64,000 nucleotides of DNA from Halieaceae bacterium (GTDB lineage Bacteria; Pseudomonadota; Gammaproteobacteria; Pseudomonadales; Halieaceae), in the NCBI GenBank assembly GCA_902520195.1, contig CABYND010000003.1, forward strand, positions 1-64,000, given 5' to 3'. The position numbers were made by a program, and so were the translations under genes. The notes beneath the pieces were generated by a model, which worked only from the letters and a program-made list of their open reading frames with translations, ran no database searches and was not told where the DNA came from. Below are positions 34,020-42,639 of the stretch, one piece after another. Position 1 is the stretch's first letter. Each line of letters opens with the position of its first letter.

Positions 34020-35300
34020 TTAAGGGGTCATTAGCTGAAGGATTTTTAGTAATTTTTGATCCTCATCGGGACGCCCAATTAGCGTCAGTCCTAATGGCAG
34101 CGATCCGGGCAATTGAATCACCGGGAATGCCGCGCACGGGACACCCAAAGCCGTCCACATGCGATTAAATACTGGGTCACCAGTGCCTTCTATACCGTGC
34201 GGTGCGTAATCTGGCGCAGCGGGAGCTACTAATACATCGCAACCATCGAAAACCTCAAGAGATCGTTCTCTGAGCTGTAAAAGCCTACCAAGTGCATCGT
34301 CGTACTCTAATTCGGAGATTGACTGAGCTGAATCCAAAAATTCTTTCGTCAAGCTGCCCACGCTGCTTATCTGAAACCCTTCTAGTGATAGGAGGCTTCT
34401 TCTCGCCTCAAAGGCGTGCACTATCTTATGAATGTTGTTCAAATCAAGAAATCGCGAGTTTGGTTTGACTTGCTTCACATCAAACATTTCTATCGGGAAT
34501 TTAGTCTCGACCACCTCCATTGCGGCTCGCACGGCGGGCGACGCCTCGGTTATCGACTGATGCTGGTATATCCCCACTGTTAACTTGTGGGGGTCTTCTC
34601 CCGCGTAATTAAGCGGCTCTATCTCTGCCAGTACCTCATCGACGAGCGATGCGTCCTTGGCTGCTCGGCAAAAAAAACCGACTGTATCGAGAGTGGGGGA
34701 TGTCTCCAGCACACCAGTCGTACTATAGCGGCCCAAAGTAGGTTTATACCCAATCACGCCGCAATAACTCGCTGGCCGAACAATGGATCCCGCCGTCTGC
34801 GTCCCGAGCGCTATAGGAGCCTGGCAATCAGCTACTGCCGCCGCAGAACCACTGGATGAACCACCTGGGGTGTGTTCAATGTTATGGGGATTACAGGTGG
34901 CACCCGGCTTATAAAGAGCAAACTCCGCCGTGACAGTCTTACCTAAAAATACGGCACCCGCTGCAACCAGCGTATCGACGACAGAGCTAGAGCTCTTGGA
35001 GATTTCTGTGGCGTAAAGTTGGCTCCCATAAGATTTGGGAGTCGAAGCCACTTCGAACACATCTTTGGCAGCAAATGGGATGCCTCTCAACTTCTCATTT
35101 TTCTTCTTGCGACTGAGCGCTTTCTTAGCCGCAAACCCATTGTCTGAGTCTAGATAGGCCCAAGCCTTAACTTCTGCCTCGCGCAAACGGATTCTCCCGA
35201 GGCAACTGTTTAAGATCTCTTCAGCGGAAACAGCACCACTTGAGAGACCCGCGAGTAGTTCACTAACAGAGCATGCGCAAAGTAGGCTAGTTGGTGACAT
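34020..35300 (-). CDS. Amidase-signature-family amidase
   Basis: A 426-residue amidase with the Ser-Ser-Lys triad of the signature family: Lys in PFAAKDVF, the cis-Ser in TPGGSSSGSAAAVA and the nucleophile Ser in GTQTAGSIVRPASYCG. It hydrolyses a carboxamide to acid and ammonia or amine. The ATG at 35300, 14 bases after the extradiol dioxygenase gene, is chosen to avoid a long overlap, though its ribosome site is poor. Context inside the ring-cleavage operon suggests it removes an amide group from a ring-opened product or the substrate. Confidence 0.9.
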   Translation of the reverse strand: MSPTSLLCACSVSELLAGLSSGAVSAEEILNSCLGRIRLREAEVKAWAYLDSDNGFAAKKALSRKKKNEKLRGIPFAAKDVFEVASTPKSYGSQLYATEISKSSSSVVDTLVAAGAVFLGKTVTAEFALYKPGATCNPHNIEHTPGGSSSGSAAAVADCQAPIALGTQTAGSIVRPASYCGVIGYKPTLGRYSTTGVLETSPTLDTVGFFCRAAKDASLVDEVLAEIEPLNYAGEDPHKLTVGIYQHQSITEASPAVRAAMEVVETKFPIEMFDVKQVKPNSRFLDLNNIHKIVHAFEARRSLLSLEGFQISSVGSLTKEFLDSAQSISELEYDDALGRLLQLRERSLEVFDGCDVLVAPAAPDYAPHGIEGTGDPVFNRMWTALGVPCAAFPVIQLPGSLPLGLTLIGRPDEDQKLLKILQLMTP

Positions 35301-35314
35301 ACGGTTAGTGGGGG

Positions 35315-36190
35315 CTAGGCCGGTGCACGATGCCCCCACATAGCGGGGGCGTCGTAAGTCTTTACAGCCCACTCTTTGTCAACAAGGCGACTGTTGGCTC
35401 CGTATTCGATACCAAACCCGGATGGAGTGATAATGTAAAACGATTGGGTATGGTCATTCGTGTGCTTGCCCATGCCCATCATTATCGGGATTCCCTTATC
35501 TTGCACAATGTCGTAGGCATACCCCACATCGTCTATCGATTTTGCCTCTAACATCAGATGATTGAAATCGCCGGCCTTGAAGGGCCCAAAAGGCGGCATT
35601 ACGGCCAGGGAATGATGCCTAGGATTACAATGAAAAAAAGTGACATCCTTTTCACCCTCATCCCAAATAATGTAATCGGAGATACGGAACCCCAATACCT
35701 CCCTGTAAAATTGAATGCTTCCTGCATAATCTTCAACAAAATAGACAACGTGCCCAAGCCCGCACTCCTCCGTTCTGTAACCCGTGATACCCCTCGCTGG
35801 CGAAAAAGGGCGCATCTCTAATTTTGGGCCGTAGAATATCTCAGACGGAAATCCACTGGCGGGATCTATGAAGCTATAGAGCTTTGTCACTTTACGATCT
35901 TCCAGTTGTTCAGCATCGCCCAAGACAGTCGCAACACCGTTGTCGTTTAAACGCTTCGCAAGCAGATCAAGGCTCTCCTCGTTTGGCACCTCCCATCCCA
36001 CATAAGCGATCGAGTCGTTCTCAGATGCCGTTACGGACAACCTGTGATGCCAATCATCCAGACGAAGATAAAAGGATTCCGTCTGGTCCTTATCTACGAC
36101 TTCCATGCTGAAGACGCTTACTGCTAAATCTTTCCAAGCTCGAGTGTCAGTAGCGTTTATCCCCACATACCCCAGACCGCTAACGCCCAT
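35315..36190 (-). CDS. Type I (VOC) extradiol dioxygenase, BphC-like
   Basis: A 291-residue two-domain vicinal-oxygen-chelate dioxygenase. Iron ligands are His147 (LGHVVYFV), His211 (DFNHLMLE) and Glu262 (FGIEYG), within two residues of the numbering known for biphenyl-2,3-diol 1,2-dioxygenase (146, 210, 260). It would cleave a catechol formed by the oxygenase encoded two genes upstream. GAGGAG lies 10 bases before the ATG. Known carbazole pathways use a class III two-subunit dioxygenase here, so this CarAa plus BphC combination is a mixed arrangement. Confidence 0.94.
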   Translation of the reverse strand: MGVSGLGYVGINATDTRAWKDLAVSVFSMEVVDKDQTESFYLRLDDWHHRLSVTASENDSIAYVGWEVPNEESLDLLAKRLNDNGVATVLGDAEQLEDRKVTKLYSFIDPASGFPSEIFYGPKLEMRPFSPARGITGYRTEECGLGHVVYFVEDYAGSIQFYREVLGFRISDYIIWDEGEKDVTFFHCNPRHHSLAVMPPFGPFKAGDFNHLMLEAKSIDDVGYAYDIVQDKGIPIMMGMGKHTNDHTQSFYIITPSGFGIEYGANSRLVDKEWAVKTYDAPAMWGHRAPA

Positions 36191-36215
36191 CTCATATTCT
36201 CCTCATCGTAAACAA

Positions 36216-37244
36216 TTATTCTGGCAGGAATCGCTCAGCGAATATCCGACTCTCCGACATACCAAAGTCAGACAACACCTTTTTTGACGAATTAACCAAT
36301 CCGGGTGGCCCACAAACGTACGCTACGGCATCGCTCTCAATGTCATCTGTAGAGATGGCCTGTAATGGGTTCCCAATCAATCCCGACCAGGATTCGCCCG
36401 CGTCATCTACTGTTAATCTTGTCTCAAGCGTGGGCATCCAAGCTTTACGCAGGTCTAGGATGTCGGCGCCAAAAAACGTCTTGTCTGACGCACAACCAAA
36501 GGACAACGTTATATCGGGCTTCTTACCCGGCGCGGCTCGTATCTGGTCGAGAATTGACAATAAGGGCGCTAGCCCCGTTCCACCCGCTATCAGCAAATGC
36601 TTGGAACGCCGAAAATTCTCTCTCCAAAAGAATGAGCCGTACGGTCCTTCTAATTTAAGAATGTCGTCCACTCGCGCCTTTGTGCTCAGAAATTCTGAGA
36701 ACAACCCGCCGGGAATTACCCTGACTAAAAATTCCAACTTGGGAAGCTGTTCAGGCGAGCTAGACATCGAATATGAGCGATATATCTCAGTATTCGGGAT
36801 ATTTATCCGCATATATTGCCCCGGGGAAAAATCGGCCCAATCTCCCTCGGCTAACTCTACCCCTAACCTAACAACATCGCTGGACAGCCAAGCTATCTCA
36901 TCAATAAACACGTTGGCGGCGGCTGGTGTGGCGGCCCCTGCAGAAGTGGTGTAGTCGACCTGAAAACTACAATCGCTAAAAGCTCTAGCGCTACACAGCA
37001 GTCTCCTGCCCTCTGCTAACTCACTGTCTAGCAAGCAACCCGCCTGCGTAGCCAGTGGAGTAGCCTCTCCGTCCTCTAGTACAGCCACACAGGATCCGCA
37101 ACTCCCACTCTGACATTGATTCAAAATGGGCACGTCGGCCTTTAGCGCACCTTCCAATATGGTCTCATTGGATGTGACTGGGAATACCGCGATGTCACCG
37201 TCGGAGAACTGGACACTGACTTCATAAGATTGAACCGCGGACAT
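36216..37244 (-). CDS. Oxygenase reductase with N-terminal ferredoxin domain
   Basis: A 342-residue electron-transfer protein. The N-terminal plant-type ferredoxin has NQCQSGSCGSCV and LLC ligands; the FNR-like part has RSYSMSSSP for FAD and the NADH domain starts at GGTGLAPLLS and ends with VCGPPGLV. Such class IB-type reductases (BenC, AntC) pass electrons from NADH directly to a Rieske oxygenase. It lies 20 bases after the CarAa-like gene. It is the only oxygenase reductase in the window and may serve all three Rieske oxygenases. ATG 37244 is preferred to a GTG four codons earlier. Confidence 0.94.
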   Translation of the reverse strand: MSAVQSYEVSVQFSDGDIAVFPVTSNETILEGALKADVPILNQCQSGSCGSCVAVLEDGEATPLATQAGCLLDSELAEGRRLLCSARAFSDCSFQVDYTTSAGAATPAAANVFIDEIAWLSSDVVRLGVELAEGDWADFSPGQYMRINIPNTEIYRSYSMSSSPEQLPKLEFLVRVIPGGLFSEFLSTKARVDDILKLEGPYGSFFWRENFRRSKHLLIAGGTGLAPLLSILDQIRAAPGKKPDITLSFGCASDKTFFGADILDLRKAWMPTLETRLTVDDAGESWSGLIGNPLQAISTDDIESDAVAYVCGPPGLVNSSKKVLSDFGMSESRIFAERFLPE

Positions 37245-37264
37245 CTGGCAATTCACTCCCCGCC

Positions 37265-38611
37265 CTAAAAGTCTACTTTCCTCACAAAGTATCGGGATGG
37301 CGAGCCCTCACTGACGTCCCGAAGACGCAAACTTGATGCTTTCACCGAGCCTGTAACACCCACCCCAGGACGCGCGATGCCCCTATTACAACGCGATGCT
37401 AACTTCCTCCATGTGATTGGCGACACGTCGGTATCTACCAACTGCTCATCGTTCCAGCCGGATCCATCACCATAAAAATCTTGCATAGACTCTCTAGCGT
37501 ATAGGTCGCAGTTGTTGAAACCTCGCAAAGCCATTGGCTCGAGAACAGTCTTGTAGCGGTACTTAAATTGTTCGCGTTCCTCTTCCGTTGGGCACCTTTT
37601 GACCAAAACCTCCCAATACTCATAAGTGTCGTCCGTAATGGGCACATACCACTCGTATTGCGCGATGTATTCCTCAGGCCAATTCTCAACGAGTAACACA
37701 CCAGGAAGATAAAAAGAGGTCCTGTATGGCCTACCATTTACGCCATTCACCTTGATACCCAGTGTTTCGTTCTCAAGGATTGGCTCCCAGCGATCAGAAA
37801 ATAGCCATTGCATCAAGCCACTCGGCCCGTTGTCGTCCTCGAATGTAGTTATGCAGTCGTTTGAGACAGGCCTTATGCCTAACGGCAAAACCCAATTGTT
37901 CGATTGAACAATCATATTGTCTTGATGTATCAGTATGTGCGCATTGTCAAAGCCATTTTCGCAGGCCACACGCCAATTGGATTCGCCGGTGCGATGAATA
38001 CCAAGACCTACCGCATCCTCGTGCAGGATATGTGGTGCTGCAGGCCAAAGTGGATGAGGGAATCGCTCACTGTTGTCGGGAAACGCTAACGGAAGATCGT
38101 GCGCTAGCGGGGGAACTTCATCTAGAGGAAAGTCATCTTCGCGCACAAAGACAAACACGATACCGCATTTCTCTTCAGTCGGATAAGGCGTAACTCCTGT
38201 TGTCCCTATCAACTTATCGTCAGGGTTACCAACAATCGTATCTAAATTCCCCGTCTCAAGATTAAACGTGAAGCCGTGGTACCAACAAGAGATCGTCTCT
38301 TTATTGAAGCACATTGGCTTCGCTGACATTCTAACTCCTCTGTGGATACACCGATCTTTCAGGGCATAAACCCTTCCGTTTACTCTTCGAAGAACGATCG
38401 GAATGCCGCAGATCTGAACTCCCTCAACCTGATCTTCCTCAAGCTCCTCGCTGAAGACAGCGGGATACCAATGGTTGACGAATCCCCACTCTGCTTGCTT
38501 GTAGGGCTCATACTGGCTTTGCGTCTTCGAGTCGTTTAGACGTCGAGACGTCGCTATTACGTCGGCCCCGTCTCCACTGGAGCGGCGCCTTACAGGTGCA
38601 TCTTTTTCCAT
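37265..38611 (-). CDS. Rieske oxygenase, carbazole-dioxygenase (CarAa)-like, copy 2
   Basis: A 448-residue terminal oxygenase of the CarAa type. Rieske ligands are Cys88, His90, Cys109 and His112; the iron site ENGFDNAHILIH gives Asp222, His225 and His229. The segments GFVNHWYPAVF, FYLPGVLLVENWP and MALRGFNNCDLYARESMQDFYGD recall CarAa of carbazole degraders. An extra stretch around residues 160-210 (rich in Pro and His) is not present in copy 1 and may reshape the substrate entrance. The gene sits between a C-C hydrolase and its reductase, with 20-base gaps. Angular or lateral dioxygenation of a fused ring is the likely reaction. Confidence 0.94.
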   Translation of the reverse strand: MEKDAPVRRRSSGDGADVIATSRRLNDSKTQSQYEPYKQAEWGFVNHWYPAVFSEELEEDQVEGVQICGIPIVLRRVNGRVYALKDRCIHRGVRMSAKPMCFNKETISCWYHGFTFNLETGNLDTIVGNPDDKLIGTTGVTPYPTEEKCGIVFVFVREDDFPLDEVPPLAHDLPLAFPDNSERFPHPLWPAAPHILHEDAVGLGIHRTGESNWRVACENGFDNAHILIHQDNMIVQSNNWVLPLGIRPVSNDCITTFEDDNGPSGLMQWLFSDRWEPILENETLGIKVNGVNGRPYRTSFYLPGVLLVENWPEEYIAQYEWYVPITDDTYEYWEVLVKRCPTEEEREQFKYRYKTVLEPMALRGFNNCDLYARESMQDFYGDGSGWNDEQLVDTDVSPITWRKLASRCNRGIARPGVGVTGSVKASSLRLRDVSEGSPSRYFVRKVDF

Positions 38612-38634
38612 ATTCAGGCTATCCGATAAGGTGA

Positions 38635-39528
38635 TTACGTATCTATTCTATCGAGAAAGTCACAAATTACAGAGTCATGCTCATCAGGTCTCTCCCATTG
38701 CGGCCAGTGAGCGCAATCTTTCATGACATGCATCTTCGAGTCGGAGATGAGTTCAGTTAAACGCTCTGCGGCGTCTACTCCGTGAACGGGATTCTTGTCG
38801 GTCCACATCACTAACGTCGGGCATTTAATTTCCCGAATCTCTTGCTCAGTGAAATAAAAATCGGAAATGTTCGGAGCAAACAGTCTGTCGTAATACTCCA
38901 GCAGCGCTTTCTGCGTACGAGGTATTTGCCATAGCGCCTGCCTTAAATCCACAAGTTCGTCAGTGACACCCCCCAGCGGCATTAGCCAGTCTAATCTCTT
39001 CTTCAATAGCTCCTTGGTCGGGTTCAAAAGCGCGTTTACCGATGTCTCTCGTAAAGCCGCCAAATCGCTTTCACCCTCGTGAACTTTGGTTGGGTCTAGG
39101 GCCATGCCCCAAGTAGTGTTGAGAATTACCGAGTGCGTTCTATCAGGGTGATTTATGGCCATATCGTAAGCGATCCACCCACCAAGAGACTCACCTTCCA
39201 CAGACGCCCTCTCTACCCCAAGGTGATCCATGAGATTCAGCAGCTGATCTGTAAACTGCGCTACCCAATGCGAAGACGAAGTAGGGGGATCGTCGGAGAA
39301 AGGCGGAGCGGAGGACATCCCATGCCAAATAAAATCTATGGCGATCGGCCTCGCTGATTTCGCAAGAGATGTTAGATTCCTGGAGTAGGTTTCTGCGTGA
39401 CCGCCTCCCCCATGGAGCAAAAAGAGCGGAACTTTATCGTTTTTAACTTCAATAGCCCGAGTTGTGTACTTGTCCGTGTGATAAAAATTCGTCTCGGTGC
39501 CCAATAAATCCAGGTGAATAGAGTTCAT
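38635..39528 (-). CDS. Alpha/beta hydrolase, meta-cleavage-product hydrolase-like
   Basis: A 297-residue alpha/beta hydrolase with LLHGGGGHAETY (oxyanion region, from residue 38), nucleophile Ser114 in GESLGG and His274 in CAHWPQWERP. It is first in an eight-gene operon and 23 bases before the CarAa-like oxygenase, matching the hydrolase step that follows extradiol cleavage by the BphC-like enzyme of the same operon. It resembles the hydrolase at 19644-20513 more than the classical TodF/XylF-type one at 48284-49099. GGGAG precedes the ATG. Confidence 0.9.
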   Translation of the reverse strand: MNSIHLDLLGTETNFYHTDKYTTRAIEVKNDKVPLFLLHGGGGHAETYSRNLTSLAKSARPIAIDFIWHGMSSAPPFSDDPPTSSSHWVAQFTDQLLNLMDHLGVERASVEGESLGGWIAYDMAINHPDRTHSVILNTTWGMALDPTKVHEGESDLAALRETSVNALLNPTKELLKKRLDWLMPLGGVTDELVDLRQALWQIPRTQKALLEYYDRLFAPNISDFYFTEQEIREIKCPTLVMWTDKNPVHGVDAAERLTELISDSKMHVMKDCAHWPQWERPDEHDSVICDFLDRIDT

Positions 39529-39814
39529 TTTTTCTGCTCCCGCACAATGGGCACGACTGTAAAGCTGCCCACTTAAAAAACCGAGTAGAGTCGTCCATAA
39601 CCCTCAGCAAACGGCCGTTTGATCAGGCAACCTTTTACGTCCTCTGCGATGTCATGAATGTTGATTGATTTTTCGTGGAACTTCAAGACATACTCAATAA
39701 CTCGGGCGCAAACTCGGCGCTTCATCATAAAACAATCGTGTGCTAAACGGAGCAGCGAACCTGATCGCACGCACGCATTAGGGCTTCCTCGTCTCGAGCC
39801 AGCGGAGGTTAGAA
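39529..39814. other. Divergent intergenic region with palindrome
   Basis: A 286-base gap between the leftward hydrolase operon and the rightward maleate isomerase gene. It holds the 14-base perfect palindrome at 39608-39621 and must carry two promoters. No gene was recognised; short minus-strand open frames have no recognisable product. Confidence 0.55.
39608..39621. promoter_or_regulatory. Perfect 14-base palindrome, candidate operator
   Basis: CAAACGGCCGTTTG reads the same on both strands and lies about 80 bases before the hydrolase operon and 194 bases before the maleate isomerase start. An uninterrupted palindrome of this length in a divergent gap is a typical dimeric regulator site, but no family box was recognised. 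Confidence 0.45.
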
Positions 39815-40576
39815 TTGACTCTACGAGTGGGATTAATAGTTCCAAGTTCAAACGTGACTATGGAGACGGAGATACCTCTATACCTGGGTAGACATGCTTT
39901 ATCAAAAGGCCAGCAAATCACCTTCCACTCCAGTCGAACGAGGATGAAAAAGGTCACGGCTCATGAGCTTCGAAATATGGCTACCGATTCGGAACGATGT
40001 GCGCGCGAGATTGCTGACGCGAACGTCGATGTAGTCGCGCATGCTTGCCTAGTGGCCACTATGTTTATGGGAACTGGCGCGCATCGGGAGCTGGAGAGAA
40101 GCTTGAGCCAGGCCATTTCCGATGAGGGCACGTCGGTTCCAGCTATCACCAGCGCTGGAGCACTTGTCCGAACTCTTAAACGAATGAACGCGAGTAAGAT
40201 AGCGTTAGTGGCGCCATACAAACCTGAGCTGACTTCGATGGTAGAAGAATATTTGAATGCCGAAGGTCTCCGTGTTGTCCGATCGATTTCGCTATCAGAG
40301 CCTGATAATCGCAAAGTCGCGCAGCTTGATGAGAGCAAACTCGCAGAGCACGTTGCGACGCTGGGAGCAGATTCGGTCGACGCGGTGATCGCCTCTGCTT
40401 GTGTTCAGATGCCATCGTTGAAAGCTCTGAGAGTGCTCGCTTCAGAGTTCCGCGTTCCATTGGTATCCGCTTCTTTGTGCACGGCCATTGAAATTGCCTC
40501 CCACCTACACCTTGTTACGGACCATCAAGGTGTGGGTGACTTAGCCAAGGCTCTGGTTTTAGGCGCAACCGCTTGA
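39815..40576 (+). CDS. Maleate cis-trans isomerase
   Basis: A 253-residue Asp/Glu-racemase-superfamily protein that should convert maleate to fumarate. The N-terminal GLIVPSSNVTMETEIP is characteristic of maleate isomerase (MaiA/NicE), and both catalytic cysteines are present: Cys78 in HACLVATM and Cys196 in SACVQMPS. The start is a TTG with GGAGG 6 bases upstream; there is no ATG before the conserved N-terminus. Fumarate would enter the TCA cycle. In nicotinate pathways this step follows maleamate amidohydrolase, for which the isochorismatase-family gene at 17739-18359 is a candidate. Confidence 0.92.
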   Translation: MTLRVGLIVPSSNVTMETEIPLYLGRHALSKGQQITFHSSRTRMKKVTAHELRNMATDSERCAREIADANVDVVAHACLVATMFMGTGAHRELERSLSQAISDEGTSVPAITSAGALVRTLKRMNASKIALVAPYKPELTSMVEEYLNAEGLRVVRSISLSEPDNRKVAQLDESKLAEHVATLGADSVDAVIASACVQMPSLKALRVLASEFRVPLVSASLCTAIEIASHLHLVTDHQGVGDLAKALVLGATA

Positions 40577-40642
40577 TCTTGAGTGCGCTAGGATGAGCAT
40601 TAGGTCAAATAGAATATGGATTAACAGAGCTGAAGAAGACTG

Positions 40643-41569
40643 GTGAAACTTCCGTTAAAAGTAAATCTGGTGGAAGTCGGACCGCGCGACGGATTTCAAG
40701 CGGTTTCTGGGTTTATCCCCACTACCGAGAAGGAAAAAATCGTCCGCGGCCTTCATAACTCAGGGCTCTCCAGACTGGAGATTACATCTGTTGTCAGTAA
40801 AAGGGCGGTCCCACAGTTATCAGATGCTCGAAGTATCATTCAAGTCGGGAACCAACTCGACACCTGTCTTACCCAAGTGCTGGTGCCAAACGTCAAGTAC
40901 GCAGAACGTGCTATAGATTTCGGCGCCAAAAAACTGGTATTTGTGCTCTCGGCATCGCCATCGCACAACTACCGGAACGTTCGTTTAAGCATAAAAGACT
41001 CTCTTACTGAGCTGAGAGAGGTTCTTTCCCTACATCCATCAAACGCGTCGCTGCGAGTAAACATTGCCACCGCTTTGGATTGCCCGTTCGAGGGCATGAC
41101 GCCCTCCTCCAACGTAACGAATTTGATCGAAAAAATATTGACTATGTCTTCCGATATTGAACTGGCAATATGCGACACCACTGGTCGCTGTACCCCTGAC
41201 AAAGTGGCACAGTTATTCAGCCACTTAATATCAGTTTTCGACGACCAGGACTGGGTGTTTCATGCCCACGACACTTTCGGCACAGGTGTCGCCAACTGTT
41301 TAGCTGCTTGGCACGAGGGGATTGACACCTTTGATTGCTCAGTGGCAGGCCTCGGTGGCTGTCCATTCGCGCCAGGCTCAAGTGGTAACGTTGCTACCGA
41401 GGACTTAGTTTGGTTATTCGAAGCGATGTCGGTTGATACGGGGGTGCAAATGGAGAGATTACTAGAGGTGGCAAACCAAGTAGAAAGGATACCCACGGCT
41501 TTGACGGGAGGTAGAGTTCGGCACGCTCTTAACAATCAACAGAACCAAACGCGCCTAGGTGTAAGCTAG
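40643..41569 (+). CDS. Hydroxymethylglutaryl-CoA lyase-like aldolase
   Basis: A 308-residue DRE-TIM metallolyase. EVGPRDGFQ (residues 11-19) gives the catalytic Arg and Asp, and CSVAGLGGCPFAPGSSGNVA includes the HMG-CoA lyase signature with the active Cys in GGCP. The start is GTG with a GAAGAAG ribosome site. The family cleaves 3-hydroxy-3-methylglutaryl-CoA or related branched acyl-CoAs. In this region it may act on a ring-derived analogue; the true substrate is not readable. It is 66 bases after the maleate isomerase. Confidence 0.9.
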   Translation: MKLPLKVNLVEVGPRDGFQAVSGFIPTTEKEKIVRGLHNSGLSRLEITSVVSKRAVPQLSDARSIIQVGNQLDTCLTQVLVPNVKYAERAIDFGAKKLVFVLSASPSHNYRNVRLSIKDSLTELREVLSLHPSNASLRVNIATALDCPFEGMTPSSNVTNLIEKILTMSSDIELAICDTTGRCTPDKVAQLFSHLISVFDDQDWVFHAHDTFGTGVANCLAAWHEGIDTFDCSVAGLGGCPFAPGSSGNVATEDLVWLFEAMSVDTGVQMERLLEVANQVERIPTALTGGRVRHALNNQQNQTRLGVS

Positions 41570-41622
41570 TGCTGGCGTGCAAATCGGCTTGGGAAAGTCT
41601 TTTTTTATTGACGCCGGCTACA

Positions 41623-42618
41623 TCACTTTACAGCGATCGGTCTAGCTGGGGAGCCAGTCGCTCCTCTCATCGGCACTGCCGCAAAAATGAACGCAAATTC
41701 ATAGACCTTCTCTTCCAGCAATTGCGAAAAATCAAGGTTTTCCATTATATAGATGCCGTTTTCCACCAGAAACTTTTGATGGTTAGGAGCGAACCAGCGC
41801 GGATCGGGGCTAGGTATGGCTTCAACAGCCCAATTGTCAGTACCTACCATTACCACCTTTCGGTCCACTGCCCAGTCACCCGCCTGAATTGATAGCCCTG
41901 GCGTGCCACTATTGAATTTTGCGTTATCTTTCCCCCAGAGTGCACCCCAGCCGGTATGATAAAAGAGAGCGTCCCCGGGCTTAATGTCGTCTACAGACAT
42001 GCCTTGAAACTCTAGTGCCCCTCGTAGGTCGTCGACAGTGATCTCCTCTGATCGCTCGAGCATTCTTCCTTTGTAACCGGAGACATCTATGAGTATCCCT
42101 CTCGTAAAAATCGGAATAGTCTTCTCTACCCCCAGCCGCCTGAAACCCCTGCTCGTAGCAATAGCGGAATGACGAAACCCGTTGTAATAGCGTAATTCAT
42201 TAAGGTCCCCTGGCTTGCCAAGTTCTGTGGCCATATGAGCCAAGGAATCGAACTGGGTGCCGTCTTGAGAAAGATGACCAGATATGTAGTCCTCATTCCA
42301 GGCTAACTTATTCTCACCCATGGGGCCCCATGTGGGAGCGCCCGGGATTGAGAGAGTGTACTTCCGTCGCCCGGGAGTTAAGTCGAACAGAGGAATATCC
42401 TCATCCAAGGTTCGCGATAAATCAAAAACCCTACCGCGTGAGATCAGAGCAGCTGCCTCAAGGACTTTGTGCGTGCCAAGCCTGTTCATAGCCCCCAACT
42501 CGTCCTGCGCCCCCCATTCTGACGGCCACCACTGCTGCGGCAGAATCTCACCGGCCCCGTCATCACCAATCGCAACGCAAGACAAGGCGCACAAAAAAAA
42601 TATCGCGAAGAGCTTCAT
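41623..42618 (-). CDS. Exported cyclase-family (kynurenine-formamidase fold) hydrolase
   Basis: A 331-residue protein with an N-terminal signal peptide (MKLFAIFFLCALSCVA) and a PF04199-type cyclase domain. The usual metal motif HxGTHxDxPxH reads QDGTQFDSLAH, so two metal histidines are Gln while the Asp and last His remain; I believe variants with GTQxD form a subfamily. Relatives hydrolyse formylkynurenine, isatin or cyclic esters. It is last in the aminophenol operon, 21 bases after the aminomuconate deaminase, suggesting a periplasmic step that opens a ring or lactam before uptake. Confidence 0.85.
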   Translation of the reverse strand: MKLFAIFFLCALSCVAIGDDGAGEILPQQWWPSEWGAQDELGAMNRLGTHKVLEAAALISRGRVFDLSRTLDEDIPLFDLTPGRRKYTLSIPGAPTWGPMGENKLAWNEDYISGHLSQDGTQFDSLAHMATELGKPGDLNELRYYNGFRHSAIATSRGFRRLGVEKTIPIFTRGILIDVSGYKGRMLERSEEITVDDLRGALEFQGMSVDDIKPGDALFYHTGWGALWGKDNAKFNSGTPGLSIQAGDWAVDRKVVMVGTDNWAVEAIPSPDPRWFAPNHQKFLVENGIYIMENLDFSQLLEEKVYEFAFIFAAVPMRGATGSPARPIAVK

Positions 42619-42639
42619 TACTGTTACCTAAATGCTGGT

